A model generated the notes under the pieces. That model was given only the letters and a program-made list of their open reading frames with translations, was not told the origin of the DNA and did not search any database. The position numbers and the translations under genes are program-made. Below, one piece after another: positions 1-5,960 of a stretch of DNA of 18,966 bases (position 1 is its first letter; every line of letters begins with the position of its first letter). The DNA lies in contig RFPF01000028.1 of assembly GCA_009926295.1 (NCBI GenBank), positions 1-18,966 of the forward strand, in the 5' to 3' direction. This DNA comes from Planctomycetia bacterium (GTDB taxonomy: Bacteria > Planctomycetota > Planctomycetia > Pirellulales > UBA1268).

Positions 1-1368
1 CTTCAGGGTCTGCGGCTCGTGCTCGTGGTCGAGGCCGTAGCGGCGGATGATGATCGTCTGCTCCCGGGAGTCGAGCCGGTCGAGGAACTTGCCGACCTGC
101 TGCATCCGGTCGCTCGCGGCGAGCCGCTGCTGGTATTCGTCCTCCCGCCGGTCGGCGGCTGACTGGAGCATGTCCATGTCGGCCGCGCGGAAGCGATCCC
201 GGCGCTTGTGTTCGTCGGGGATCGTGCGGGCGTAGTTCTTCATGATCGCCCACGAGGCATACGTGCTGAACTTGTTGCCGCGGGCGTAGTCGAACTTCTC
301 CACCGCCCGGATCAGCGACATGTTGCCGTCGCTGACGAGATCGAAGAAGCCGTCGCCGGGGGCAACCCGCCGCTTGGCGATCGAAACCACCAGCCGCAGG
401 TTCGCCCGGACGAGCCGGTTCTTCAGGGCGACGACCTCCTCGTAGAGACCGTCGATCTGATCCATGAGGCGGGTGCTCGGCCGCTCCGGGTCGAGCTGCC
501 CGCGGAGGGTCGCCGCCTTGTACTTCAGATAGTTGAACTTGCGAAACAGCCACACCTCCTGCTCGCGGGTGAGCAGCGGCACCTCGTAGAGGCTGGCGAG
601 GTAGGCCGGGAGGCCGGAGGGCCGCCGCACCTTCTTCGCCGGCTCGTCGGCCCCCGGAAACGGCTCGTTGACCACCTTCTCCGCGCTCTTGCGTGCGAAG
701 AGCGCATTGGGGATGTAGTCGAGTGGCAGCTGCATCACGTGGGCGGCGCGCTGCGCCAGGATCACGCGGTAGATGCTCGCCCGTGAGCGACGGTACCGCC
801 TGGCGATCGATTCGACCGGCTCGCCCTGCGTGTAGAAGTGGAAGATGCGCTCGCACGATTCGGGCCGCAGCCGCCCGTCAGCAGCCCCGAACACGGCGGT
901 GTCGGGATGGTCGTGGTCATGCTGCTTGATCGTGTAGCGAATCGTCTCGACGCTGCGATGCAGGCGGCCGGCGATGCGACGGTGCACATCCGCAGGGCAC
1001 GCGCCCGCCGCGGCGAGACGCCGGGCCCAGGCGATGATCCGGTCGTGCTCCTCTTCCGTGAGCTGGCTGAACCGGGCGCCGCGTTCGATCCGCAGCGGAT
1101 TGGTGGCGATGAATCGCTCGACGGCGCTCGCGAGGAAGCCGACCCGCTTCCGACCGCCGACCTCGTAGCGCTGTGCGACGAGGCCGTGTTCACGCCAACG
1201 CGAGATCGTCTTGGTCGACACGTTGAAACGCTTCGCCAGATCCTCGATCGACAAGACCTCGTCGTGGGAAAGGGGCGCAGGCGACTGGGTGACCGCCGCG
1301 GGCGGCGCGGCCGCCGGCAGATCGTCGGTGAAGAGGGACATGAAGGGGCCCGTCGAGTTGGCACGCAT
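1..1368 (-). CDS. Sigma-70-family RNA polymerase sigma factor with three N-terminal HTH modules (3' end outside window)
   Basis: The product directs RNA polymerase to promoters. 456 codons are visible and the C-terminus is cut by the window edge. ATG at 1366-1368 is preceded by a strong AAGGAGG-type Shine-Dalgarno. Residues 37-95 read as a MerR/excisionase-like HTH (LSIEDLAKRFNVSTKTISRW). Residues 103-150 (from LTEEEHDRIIAWARRLA) and 166-205 (VESIARRYRRSRASIYRV) each look like another HTH. Sigma region 1.2 lies near 253-280 (SLYEVPLLTREQEVWLFRKF). Region 2 lies near 317-385 (NLRLVVSIAKRR, then KFSTYASWAIMKNYAR, the -10 recognition helix). Region 4 starts near 430 (DSREQTIIIRRYGL). Region 3 is short and poorly conserved, only about 50 residues between 2.4 and 4. 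It is not an ECF factor, because regions 1.2 and 2 are of the primary-like type. The sigma assignment is firm; the second and third HTH modules are inferred from pattern. Confidence 0.93.
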   Translation of the reverse strand, partial: MRANSTGPFMSLFTDDLPAAAPPAAVTQSPAPLSHDEVLSIEDLAKRFNVSTKTISRWREHGLVAQRYEVGGRKRVGFLASAVERFIATNPLRIERGARFSQLTEEEHDRIIAWARRLAAAGACPADVHRRIAGRLHRSVETIRYTIKQHDHDHPDTAVFGAADGRLRPESCERIFHFYTQGEPVESIARRYRRSRASIYRVILAQRAAHVMQLPLDYIPNALFARKSAEKVVNEPFPGADEPAKKVRRPSGLPAYLASLYEVPLLTREQEVWLFRKFNYLKYKAATLRGQLDPERPSTRLMDQIDGLYEEVVALKNRLVRANLRLVVSIAKRRVAPGDGFFDLVSDGNMSLIRAVEKFDYARGNKFSTYASWAIMKNYARTIPDEHKRRDRFRAADMDMLQSAADRREDEYQQRLAASDRMQQVGKFLDRLDSREQTIIIRRYGLDHEHEPQTLK

Positions 1369-1770
1369 GGCTGTTCCTCCTTGCCGGCAATCCTTTGCCA
1401 GCTGCTTTGACCTGGGCTTACCGTCCGCGATTCTGGGGACGTGGGGACATCCGGATCCCCATGCGTCCCGCCCGGGACGCCAGAGTTATACGGGCCATGT
1501 TCGCCGGCGGTTCAGCCGACACCTGGAGTCTTGAATGTTTTTTGAGCCAGCCGCACCGTCGGCACCGCCGCCGCGTGTCACAAGCCCCTGCGAATCCTCG
1601 GCTTAGCGAGAACGACGGCCCTTGACCGTGTCGCACGGAAGGGTTGCCGCAGGTCGTAAACCTCGCCGAAAAAGCAATTTCTCAGCACGGGACACCTGGT
1701 TTTTCTGGCTGCGGGCCGCAAAAGGCGGTGGTTTGCCGGGTGGCGAGCCGAAAATCCAACGGAGGGAACC
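1369..1770. other. Divergent intergenic region, 402 bases
   Basis: No gene is supported here. The region separates the divergently transcribed sigma gene and the gene at 1771. It holds a TATAAC-like -10 for the minus strand (1485-1490). It also holds an imperfect dyad at 1443-1460 (GGGGAC, the palindrome ATCCGGAT, then CCCC), with a second GGGGAC just before it at 1436-1441. AT-richer stretches occur around 1530-1545 and 1665-1700, but I see no convincing plus-strand promoter. Short reading frames crossing it lack recognisable products. Confidence 0.6.
1485..1515 (-). promoter_or_regulatory. Possible promoter of the sigma factor gene
   Basis: On the minus strand TATAAC (1485-1490) matches five of six bases of the -10 consensus. 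The best -35 candidate, CTGAAC (1510-1515), is weak and 19 bases away. A start near 1478 would give a leader of about 110 bases containing the 1443-1460 dyad. Promoter rules in planctomycetes are poorly known, so this is tentative. Confidence 0.25.
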
Positions 1771-3132
1771 GTGGCGGCGTGCGTGTCGGTGGTGGTCGGA
1801 GCCGACATCGCCGGCGACGGCGCCCAAGCGACCGTAGCCGCGGCGGCGTGGCGGCAGGTTGCCGCCACGCTCGACGTGACCGGGGAGATGCACGGCCCCG
1901 CCACCCGCGGCGCGGAGCCCGCGCGGCAGGCGATCGCCATGCGGGCGACGTTCGACTTCCTCGAATCTCCGGGGCCCGCCGCCGCCGATGCGGTCGCCGT
2001 GAGAACCTACCGGGAAGCGGCCGCGAACATGGTCGTCGATGGAGTGGAGCGAAAGTCATCCCTGCCCGTCGAGGCCCGGTCGCTCGCGGTGGCGAAGCTG
2101 GGGACGACGCCGCTCCCCTACCTGCCGGGAGCGTACCTCACCCGTGACGAATCGGACCTCCTCGAGACACCCTTCGATTCGCTCCTGCTCGAAGACCTCC
2201 TCCCGGGCCGTCCGGTGACCGAAGCCGACCGTTGGAGGCTCCCCGGCGACCTCGTCGCCGGGCTGCTCGCGATCGACACCGTCGAAACCGGTGCGATCGA
2301 GGCCCGGATCGTGGCGATCGACGAGGGAGTCGCACGCGTATCCCTCGAGGGCGTCGTCGACGGCGCCGTGGACGGCGTGCCGACGCACGTCGTCGTCGAC
2401 GGCGAGTTCAACGTCTCGGCGGAGCCCGATGAAGACGGCCACGTGCTCGTCGGAGACGTGTCCCGCATCGATGCGGTCATCAAGGAACGCCGGCAGGCGA
2501 GCCACGTGGCTGCCGGCTTCGACATCGAGGCGCGGGTGACCGTCGCCCGCAGCAGCGGCTCGCCACCCGACGCGGAGGCGGCCCCGGCGGCCGACCAGAA
2601 TGCCGGCCGGCGCCGCGGTCCGGGAGGGCCGGGCATGGTGTGGCATCGCGATCCGGAGGGACGCTACGACCTCGTCCACGAGTCGGGATGGCGGTGCGTC
2701 GAGGAGGATGCGGGCGGAATCGTCCTCCGCCTGCTCGACCTCGGGGCCCTCGTGGCACAGTGCTCCATCACCGCGATGCCCCGCTCCGCGGATGCCGCGG
2801 TGCCCTCGGTCGAGGACGTGAAGCGGAGCGTGGAGCAGTCGCTCGTGGGGCAGTTCAAGCGGTTCGACGGGGCCACGGAGGCCGTCCGGGCCGAGGACGG
2901 CGTGCGGGTGGTGCGCGTGGTTTCCGAGGGGACCGCCGAAAACCTGCCGTTCCGCTGGGTGCACTACGTGCTCACCGACGGCGAAGGCCATCGCGTGAAC
3001 GTGACGTTCATGCTGGAGTCGTCCCTCGAAAAGCGGTTCGCCGAGGCCGGCACGAGGCTCGTCGCCGGCCTGCGACTCGGGCCCGGCACCCCGCGTGAGG
3101 CCCGGCTGCCACGGAAAACCGAGGTGCCTTGA
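1771..3132 (+). CDS. Hypothetical protein, two-part, planctomycete type
   Basis: I cannot assign a function to this 453-residue protein. GTG at 1771 follows GGAGGG by four bases, which decides the start; the frame is closed by TAA at 1657. The N-terminal part, to about residue 260, contains TRDESDLLETPFDSLLLEDLLPG-type sequence and alternating hydrophobic strands. It reminds me of uncharacterised planctomycete proteins whose central region resembles a beta-rich domain. A short low-complexity linker (near 262-290, rich in Ala, Pro, Gly and Arg) precedes a second domain (about 290-440). That domain has a strand-rich pattern with FRWVHYVLTDGEGHRVNVTF and could be a PsbP/DcrB-like fold; this is a guess. 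No convincing signal peptide or membrane helix is visible from this start. It lies 170 bases upstream of infC on the same strand and could be co-transcribed with it. Confidence 0.8.
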   Translation: MAACVSVVVGADIAGDGAQATVAAAAWRQVAATLDVTGEMHGPATRGAEPARQAIAMRATFDFLESPGPAAADAVAVRTYREAAANMVVDGVERKSSLPVEARSLAVAKLGTTPLPYLPGAYLTRDESDLLETPFDSLLLEDLLPGRPVTEADRWRLPGDLVAGLLAIDTVETGAIEARIVAIDEGVARVSLEGVVDGAVDGVPTHVVVDGEFNVSAEPDEDGHVLVGDVSRIDAVIKERRQASHVAAGFDIEARVTVARSSGSPPDAEAAPAADQNAGRRRGPGGPGMVWHRDPEGRYDLVHESGWRCVEEDAGGIVLRLLDLGALVAQCSITAMPRSADAAVPSVEDVKRSVEQSLVGQFKRFDGATEAVRAEDGVRVVRVVSEGTAENLPFRWVHYVLTDGEGHRVNVTFMLESSLEKRFAEAGTRLVAGLRLGPGTPREARLPRKTEVP

Positions 3133-3289
3133 CGCCTCTCCCGGCGGGCACGAACATGGTGCATTCTTCCCCGGGGAACTGCGGCACTCCACGTCTGGTG
3201 GCCGTCCGGGGAGCCGCGTGAGGAGCCGTGCTGTTGGCAGGAGCCGAGGCCACGACCGCATCTTCCGCACCGGCGATCAGTGCGTGAGC

Positions 3290-3305
3290 GGAGGCCGAGG
3301 CCATC
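3290..3305 (+). promoter_or_regulatory. Ribosome binding site and non-canonical AUC start of infC
   Basis: GGAGG at 3290-3294 is followed, after an ideal eight-base spacer, by ATC at 3303-3305. The frame is open only from 3288 (TGA at 3285), and no ATG, GTG or TTG occurs in it before GTG at 3354. That GTG would remove the conserved IF3 N-terminus (RINEQIR). infC in many bacteria starts with AUU, AUC or AUA, which lets IF3 repress its own synthesis, so AUC is the reasonable choice. Confidence 0.85.
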
Positions 3306-3803
3306 GAGAAGCAGCATCGCATCAATGAGCAGATCCGGATCACGCCGATCCGCGTGATCTCGGCCGAGGGCGGACAGCTCGGCATCATCCCGACGGAGGA
3401 GGCCATGAGCCTCGCGCGGGAGGCGGGGCTCGACCTCGTGGAGGTGGCTCCCAACGAGAAGCCGCCTGTCTGCCGAATCATGGACTTCGGGAAGTTCAAG
3501 TACCAGCAGAAGAAGAAGCAGCACAAGACCCACGTCCACCACACCAAGATCAAGGAGATCCGCCTCCGCCCCAAGACGGGCGAGCACGATATCGAGTTCA
3601 AGGTGAACCAGGCGAAGGGCTTCCTGCAGCACAAGGACAAGGTGATCGTGTCGGTCGTGTTCCGCGGCCGCGAGCTCGCCCACATCGACGAGGGGCAGCG
3701 CGTGATGAAGAACATCCTCGAGCAGCTCGATCCGGTCGGCAAAGTCGACTCGCCGCCGCAGCAGATGGGGCGGCGGCTGGTGTGCACGCTGTCTCCCAAG
3801 TAA
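3303..3803 (+). CDS. infC: Translation initiation factor IF-3
   Basis: IF-3 binds the 30S subunit, keeps it apart from 50S and checks the initiator tRNA and start codon. From the AUC at 3303 the product is 166 residues, within the usual range of about 165-180. The N-domain begins with RINEQIR and contains EEAMSLAREAGLDLVEVAPN and PPVCRIMDFGKFKY, all family hallmarks. A lysine-rich linker (QQKKKQHKTHVHH) follows. The C-domain has KEIRLRPKTGEHD, FRGRELAH and a final RRLVCTLSPK. The next genes are rpmI and rplT, the classic bacterial order. A TTGACG at 3129-3134 overlapping the stop of the upstream gene could be a -35 box, but I see no good -10 with it. Non-canonical start codon use implies autoregulation by initiation fidelity, as known for the E. 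coli gene. Confidence 0.97.
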   Translation: MEKQHRINEQIRITPIRVISAEGGQLGIIPTEEAMSLAREAGLDLVEVAPNEKPPVCRIMDFGKFKYQQKKKQHKTHVHHTKIKEIRLRPKTGEHDIEFKVNQAKGFLQHKDKVIVSVVFRGRELAHIDEGQRVMKNILEQLDPVGKVDSPPQQMGRRLVCTLSPK

Positions 3804-3836
3804 CATTTCCCTGAACCCCCCGAACAGGAGCATCCC

Positions 3837-4040
3837 GTGCCGAAGCAGAAGACCCACAAGGGCGTGAAGAAGCGTTTCCGGACGACTGCCAACGGCAAGG
3901 TGAAGCACCGCCGCGCCGGCACGAGCCATCTGCAGGTCAGGCTCACGGCCAAGCGCAAGCGCGAACTCCGCGGCACGGGCGTGCTCGCGAAGGTCGACAC
4001 CCCGAAGATCGTCGAAGCACTCGCTCACAACAGCTACTGA
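3837..4040 (+). CDS. rpmI: Large-subunit ribosomal protein bL35
   Basis: This is a 67-residue, highly basic structural protein of the 50S subunit. It begins MPKQKTHKGVKKRFR, has the typical TANGKVKHRRAG core, and ends with a leucine- and lysine-bearing tail. GTG at 3837 is preceded by AGGAG at 3826-3830 with a six-base spacer. It follows infC by 33 bases. The next gene in the usual operon, rplT, starts only 539 bases later instead of the customary few tens of bases, because repeat units lie between them. Confidence 0.97.
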   Translation: MPKQKTHKGVKKRFRTTANGKVKHRRAGTSHLQVRLTAKRKRELRGTGVLAKVDTPKIVEALAHNSY

Positions 4041-4057
4041 GCGTCCGCGCCCAACTC

Positions 4058-4199
4058 GGCTCGGGGTTGGCCCGTACCATCTCGCCGGACGCTCACTGCG
4101 GCCCTCGAGGCCTCCGCTCGCTCGCAGCTGCCTGCGCTTCGGCATCCTGCCTGCGCTGGTCAGCTCACGCCGGCTCAATGGTAGGGGCAGCCCCGAGCC
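4058..4199 (+). repeat. MITE-like repeat unit 1 (about 142 bases, terminal inverted repeats)
   Basis: The unit is bounded by inverted boxes: GGCTCGGGGTTGGCCC at 4058-4073 and GGGCAGCCCCGAGCC at 4185-4199. Just inside both ends lies a TACCAT motif followed by a CGCCGG motif. The interior (CTCGCCGGACG, GGCCCTCGAGGCCTC, CATCCTGCCTGCGCT) resembles 18765-18860 in the same orientation, by hand roughly three-quarters identical. The interior is also an inverted, diverged copy of 4340-4424. No credible reading frame is present. It begins 17 bases after the rpmI stop codon. Confidence 0.75.
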
Positions 4200-4305
4200 T
4201 CCCCTTCTCCATTGACTGCCGGGCTGGAGACCCGGCTTTCAGGAGCGAACGGAGGTTCGCCAAGAAAACTGAGGCCAGGATGGCGAGGGTTTTCGTGAAG
4301 ATGGA
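4200..4305. other. Spacer between two repeat units in the rpmI-rplT gap
   Basis: This stretch separates the two units. In the second copy of the repeat at the window end the corresponding spacer is only about 31 bases (18891-18921), so roughly 75 bases are extra here. It contains a small perfect hairpin, GCGAAC-GGAG-GTTCGC (4245-4260), and a GCCGGG/CCCGGC pair around 4218-4236. No gene is supported. Confidence 0.5.
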
Positions 4306-4448
4306 GGCTCGGGACTGCCCGGACTAAAGAGCCGGGCTGTGGGAGCGAGCGCAGGCATGGATGCCGAAAGCGAAGCGGACATGCAGAGAGCCGAAGCCTG
4401 GAGGGCTGAGGCGAACGTCCGGCGAGGGGGTCTGGGCAGTCACGAGCC
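4306..4448 (-). repeat. MITE-like repeat unit 2 (about 143 bases, terminal inverted repeats)
   Basis: Terminal boxes are GGCTCGGGACTGCCC (4306-4320) and GGGCAGTCACGAGCC (4434-4448). From 4329 to 4448 it matches the reverse complement of 18750-18865 with about nine differences over 120 bases, counted by hand. It is therefore a young copy of the same family, inverted relative to unit 1. Box starts in this gap fall at 4058, 4185, 4306 and 4434 with alternating orientation. Confidence 0.85.
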
Positions 4449-4484
4449 GTATTGAGCGAGTTGGCTCGGTACCACGGCATCCCA

Positions 4485-4509
4485 CGAATTGCCCGGCCGC
4501 GGGAATTCG
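4485..4509 (+). promoter_or_regulatory. Stem-loop upstream of rplT
   Basis: CGAATT-G-CCCG (4485-4495) pairs with CGGGAATTCG (4500-4509) around a GCCG loop, giving a 10-bp stem with one bulged G. It lies about 70 bases before the rplT start in the part of the gap not covered by the repeat units. There is no U-run after it, so it is not a classical terminator. A role in L20 autoregulation is possible but unproven. I see no strong promoter for rplT in 4449-4579. Confidence 0.45.
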
Positions 4510-4579
4510 GGCTGCCCTTGCATTTCCGCGGTTTCAGGCGACAGTAAGGGGCTTCCCGGTTCCACGAAGGTAGAGACTC

Positions 4580-4957
4580 ATGCGTACGAAAAGCGTCGTT
4601 CCGCGGCTGCGTGCCAAGAAGCGTCTGTTCAAGCGGGTGAAGGGTTCGGTCGGCGGCCGGCGGCGGCTGTTGCGGACGGCCAAGGAGTCGATCATTCGTG
4701 CGGGCGTCTACGCCCGGCGTGACCGTCGGCGGAAGAAGCGAGACTTCCGTCGCCTGTGGATCGTCCGGATCAATGCGGCGGTTCGCGAGCGAGGCATCCG
4801 CTACAGCCAGTTCATCGCCGGCCTCGAAAAGATCGGCAGCGAACTCGACCGCCGCACGCTCGCCGAGATGGCGGTGCTCGACCCGACCGGGTTCGATGCA
4901 GTCGTCGCCGAGGTGCGCAAGGCGCTCGGCCTGCCGGAGCCGGCCGCGGTCGCGTAA
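4580..4957 (+). CDS. rplT: Large-subunit ribosomal protein bL20
   Basis: This 125-residue basic protein binds 23S rRNA early in 50S assembly and is often a translational repressor of its own operon. It shows the family pattern: MRTKSVVPRLRAKKRLFKRVKG at the start, the arginine-rich YARRDRRRKKRDFRRLWIVRINAA helix, and RYSQFIAGLEK followed by DRRTLAEMAV. Usual length is 117-120, so it has a slightly extended, alanine-rich tail. ATG at 4580 has AAGG at 4567-4570 nine bases upstream. pheS begins four bases after its stop codon, so the two are surely translated from one message. The long gap separating it from rpmI is unusual. Confidence 0.97.
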   Translation: MRTKSVVPRLRAKKRLFKRVKGSVGGRRRLLRTAKESIIRAGVYARRDRRRKKRDFRRLWIVRINAAVRERGIRYSQFIAGLEKIGSELDRRTLAEMAVLDPTGFDAVVAEVRKALGLPEPAAVA

Positions 4958-4961
4958 GGCA

Positions 4962-5957
4962 GTGTCCACGGTCCCGCTCGAGTCGTTCCTCGCCGAACTC
5001 GACCGCCTCAAGGCCGATGCGGTGGAGGCTCTGGCGGCGGCGGTCGACGCCGATGCGGTCGAGCGGGCGAGAATCGAGTTTCTCGGCGCGAAGAGCGGAC
5101 GGCTCAAGGCGATCCAGAAGCTGCTCGGTGGGCTCGGCGGAGCCGACAAGCCGGCCGGGGGGAAGCACTTCAACGAGGCCCGAGAAGCTGTCAGTGCGGC
5201 GCTCGAGGCTGCGCAAGGCCGGGTCGCGGGATCGGCGGCAGCGGTCGAACCGCTCGACGTCACGCTGCCCGGTCAGCCCGTGCGGCTCGGGCACGTGCAT
5301 CCGATCACGCAGACGATCCGCCGCGTTCAGGAGATCATGGCCCGGCTCGGCTTCGAGAGCGTCGACGGGCCCGAAGTCGAGGACCAGTGGCACAACTTCG
5401 ACGCCCTGGCGATCAACGCCGAGCACCCGGCCCGCGACCCGCTCGACAACTTTTATCTGGCGGTGGCCCGCGGGGCCGACCCGCTCCTCCTGCGGTCGCA
5501 GACCAGCACCGTGCAGATCCGCGTCATGGAGCGGCGCGAACCGCCGCTCCGCATCGTGTCGCTCGGCCGCGTCTACCGCCCCGACACCGCCGATGCCACG
5601 CACTATCCGATGTTCCATCAGGTGGAGGGCCTGTACGTCGAGCCGGGGACCACGATGGCACATCTCAAGAGCGTGCTCCGTCAGTTCGCTTCGACCTTCC
5701 TCGGCGGTGACGTGCACGTGCGATTCCGGCCCTCGTTCTTCCCGTTCACCGAGCCGAGCGTGGAGGTGGACATGGAGTGGGGCGGCCGCTGGATCGAGAT
5801 GGGAGGGGCCGGGATGGTCGATCCGGCCGTGCTCGAGGCCGTCGTGTCGGGCTTCGCCTTCGGCCTGGGCGTCGAGCGGATCGCCGCCCGCCGCTACGGC
5901 GTGACCGACATCCGTGATTTCTACCGGAACGACGTCCGATTCCTGGAGCAGTTCTGA
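4962..5957 (+). CDS. pheS: Phenylalanine-tRNA ligase alpha subunit
   Basis: This is the catalytic subunit of the (alpha-beta)2 enzyme that charges tRNA-Phe with phenylalanine. GTG at 4962 gives 331 residues, normal for the bacterial subunit. The frame is open further upstream, but those codons overlap rplT and do not resemble PheS. The first ~90 residues form the coiled-coil arm. Class II motif 2 is at about 203-225 (SLGRVYRPDTADATHYPMFHQ without gaps in the family pattern). The phenylalanine-pocket segment FFPFTEPSVEVDM is near 259-271. Motif 3 is near 296-310 (GFAFGLGVERIAARRYG). It ends with the typical DIRDFYRNDVRFLEQF tail. It sits four bases after rplT and three bases before pheT. The nearest Shine-Dalgarno, AAGG at 4956-4959, is close to the start, so translational coupling to rplT is likely. 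Confidence 0.96.
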   Translation: MSTVPLESFLAELDRLKADAVEALAAAVDADAVERARIEFLGAKSGRLKAIQKLLGGLGGADKPAGGKHFNEAREAVSAALEAAQGRVAGSAAAVEPLDVTLPGQPVRLGHVHPITQTIRRVQEIMARLGFESVDGPEVEDQWHNFDALAINAEHPARDPLDNFYLAVARGADPLLLRSQTSTVQIRVMERREPPLRIVSLGRVYRPDTADATHYPMFHQVEGLYVEPGTTMAHLKSVLRQFASTFLGGDVHVRFRPSFFPFTEPSVEVDMEWGGRWIEMGGAGMVDPAVLEAVVSGFAFGLGVERIAARRYGVTDIRDFYRNDVRFLEQF

Positions 5958-5960
5958 GCC

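Noticed and set aside
1708..1724. A sigma-54-like promoter (TGGC and GC pair) upstream of the gene at 1771
   Set aside because: The spacing between the GG and GC elements is one base too short, and the rest of the consensus does not match.
3129..3157. A promoter for infC formed by TTGACG and GAACAT
   Set aside because: The -35 half is good, but the -10 half matches only three of six bases, so it is not reliable enough to list as a feature.
2056..3270. A minus-strand frame of about 400 codons opposite the gene at 1771
   Set aside because: Its composition is typical of antisense frames in GC-rich DNA, and the plus-strand gene has a good start signal and normal amino acid use.
4067..4327. A small plus-strand reading frame in the rpmI-rplT gap
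   Set aside because: It lies inside the repeat units, has no ribosome binding site, and the corresponding frame is not kept in the other copy.
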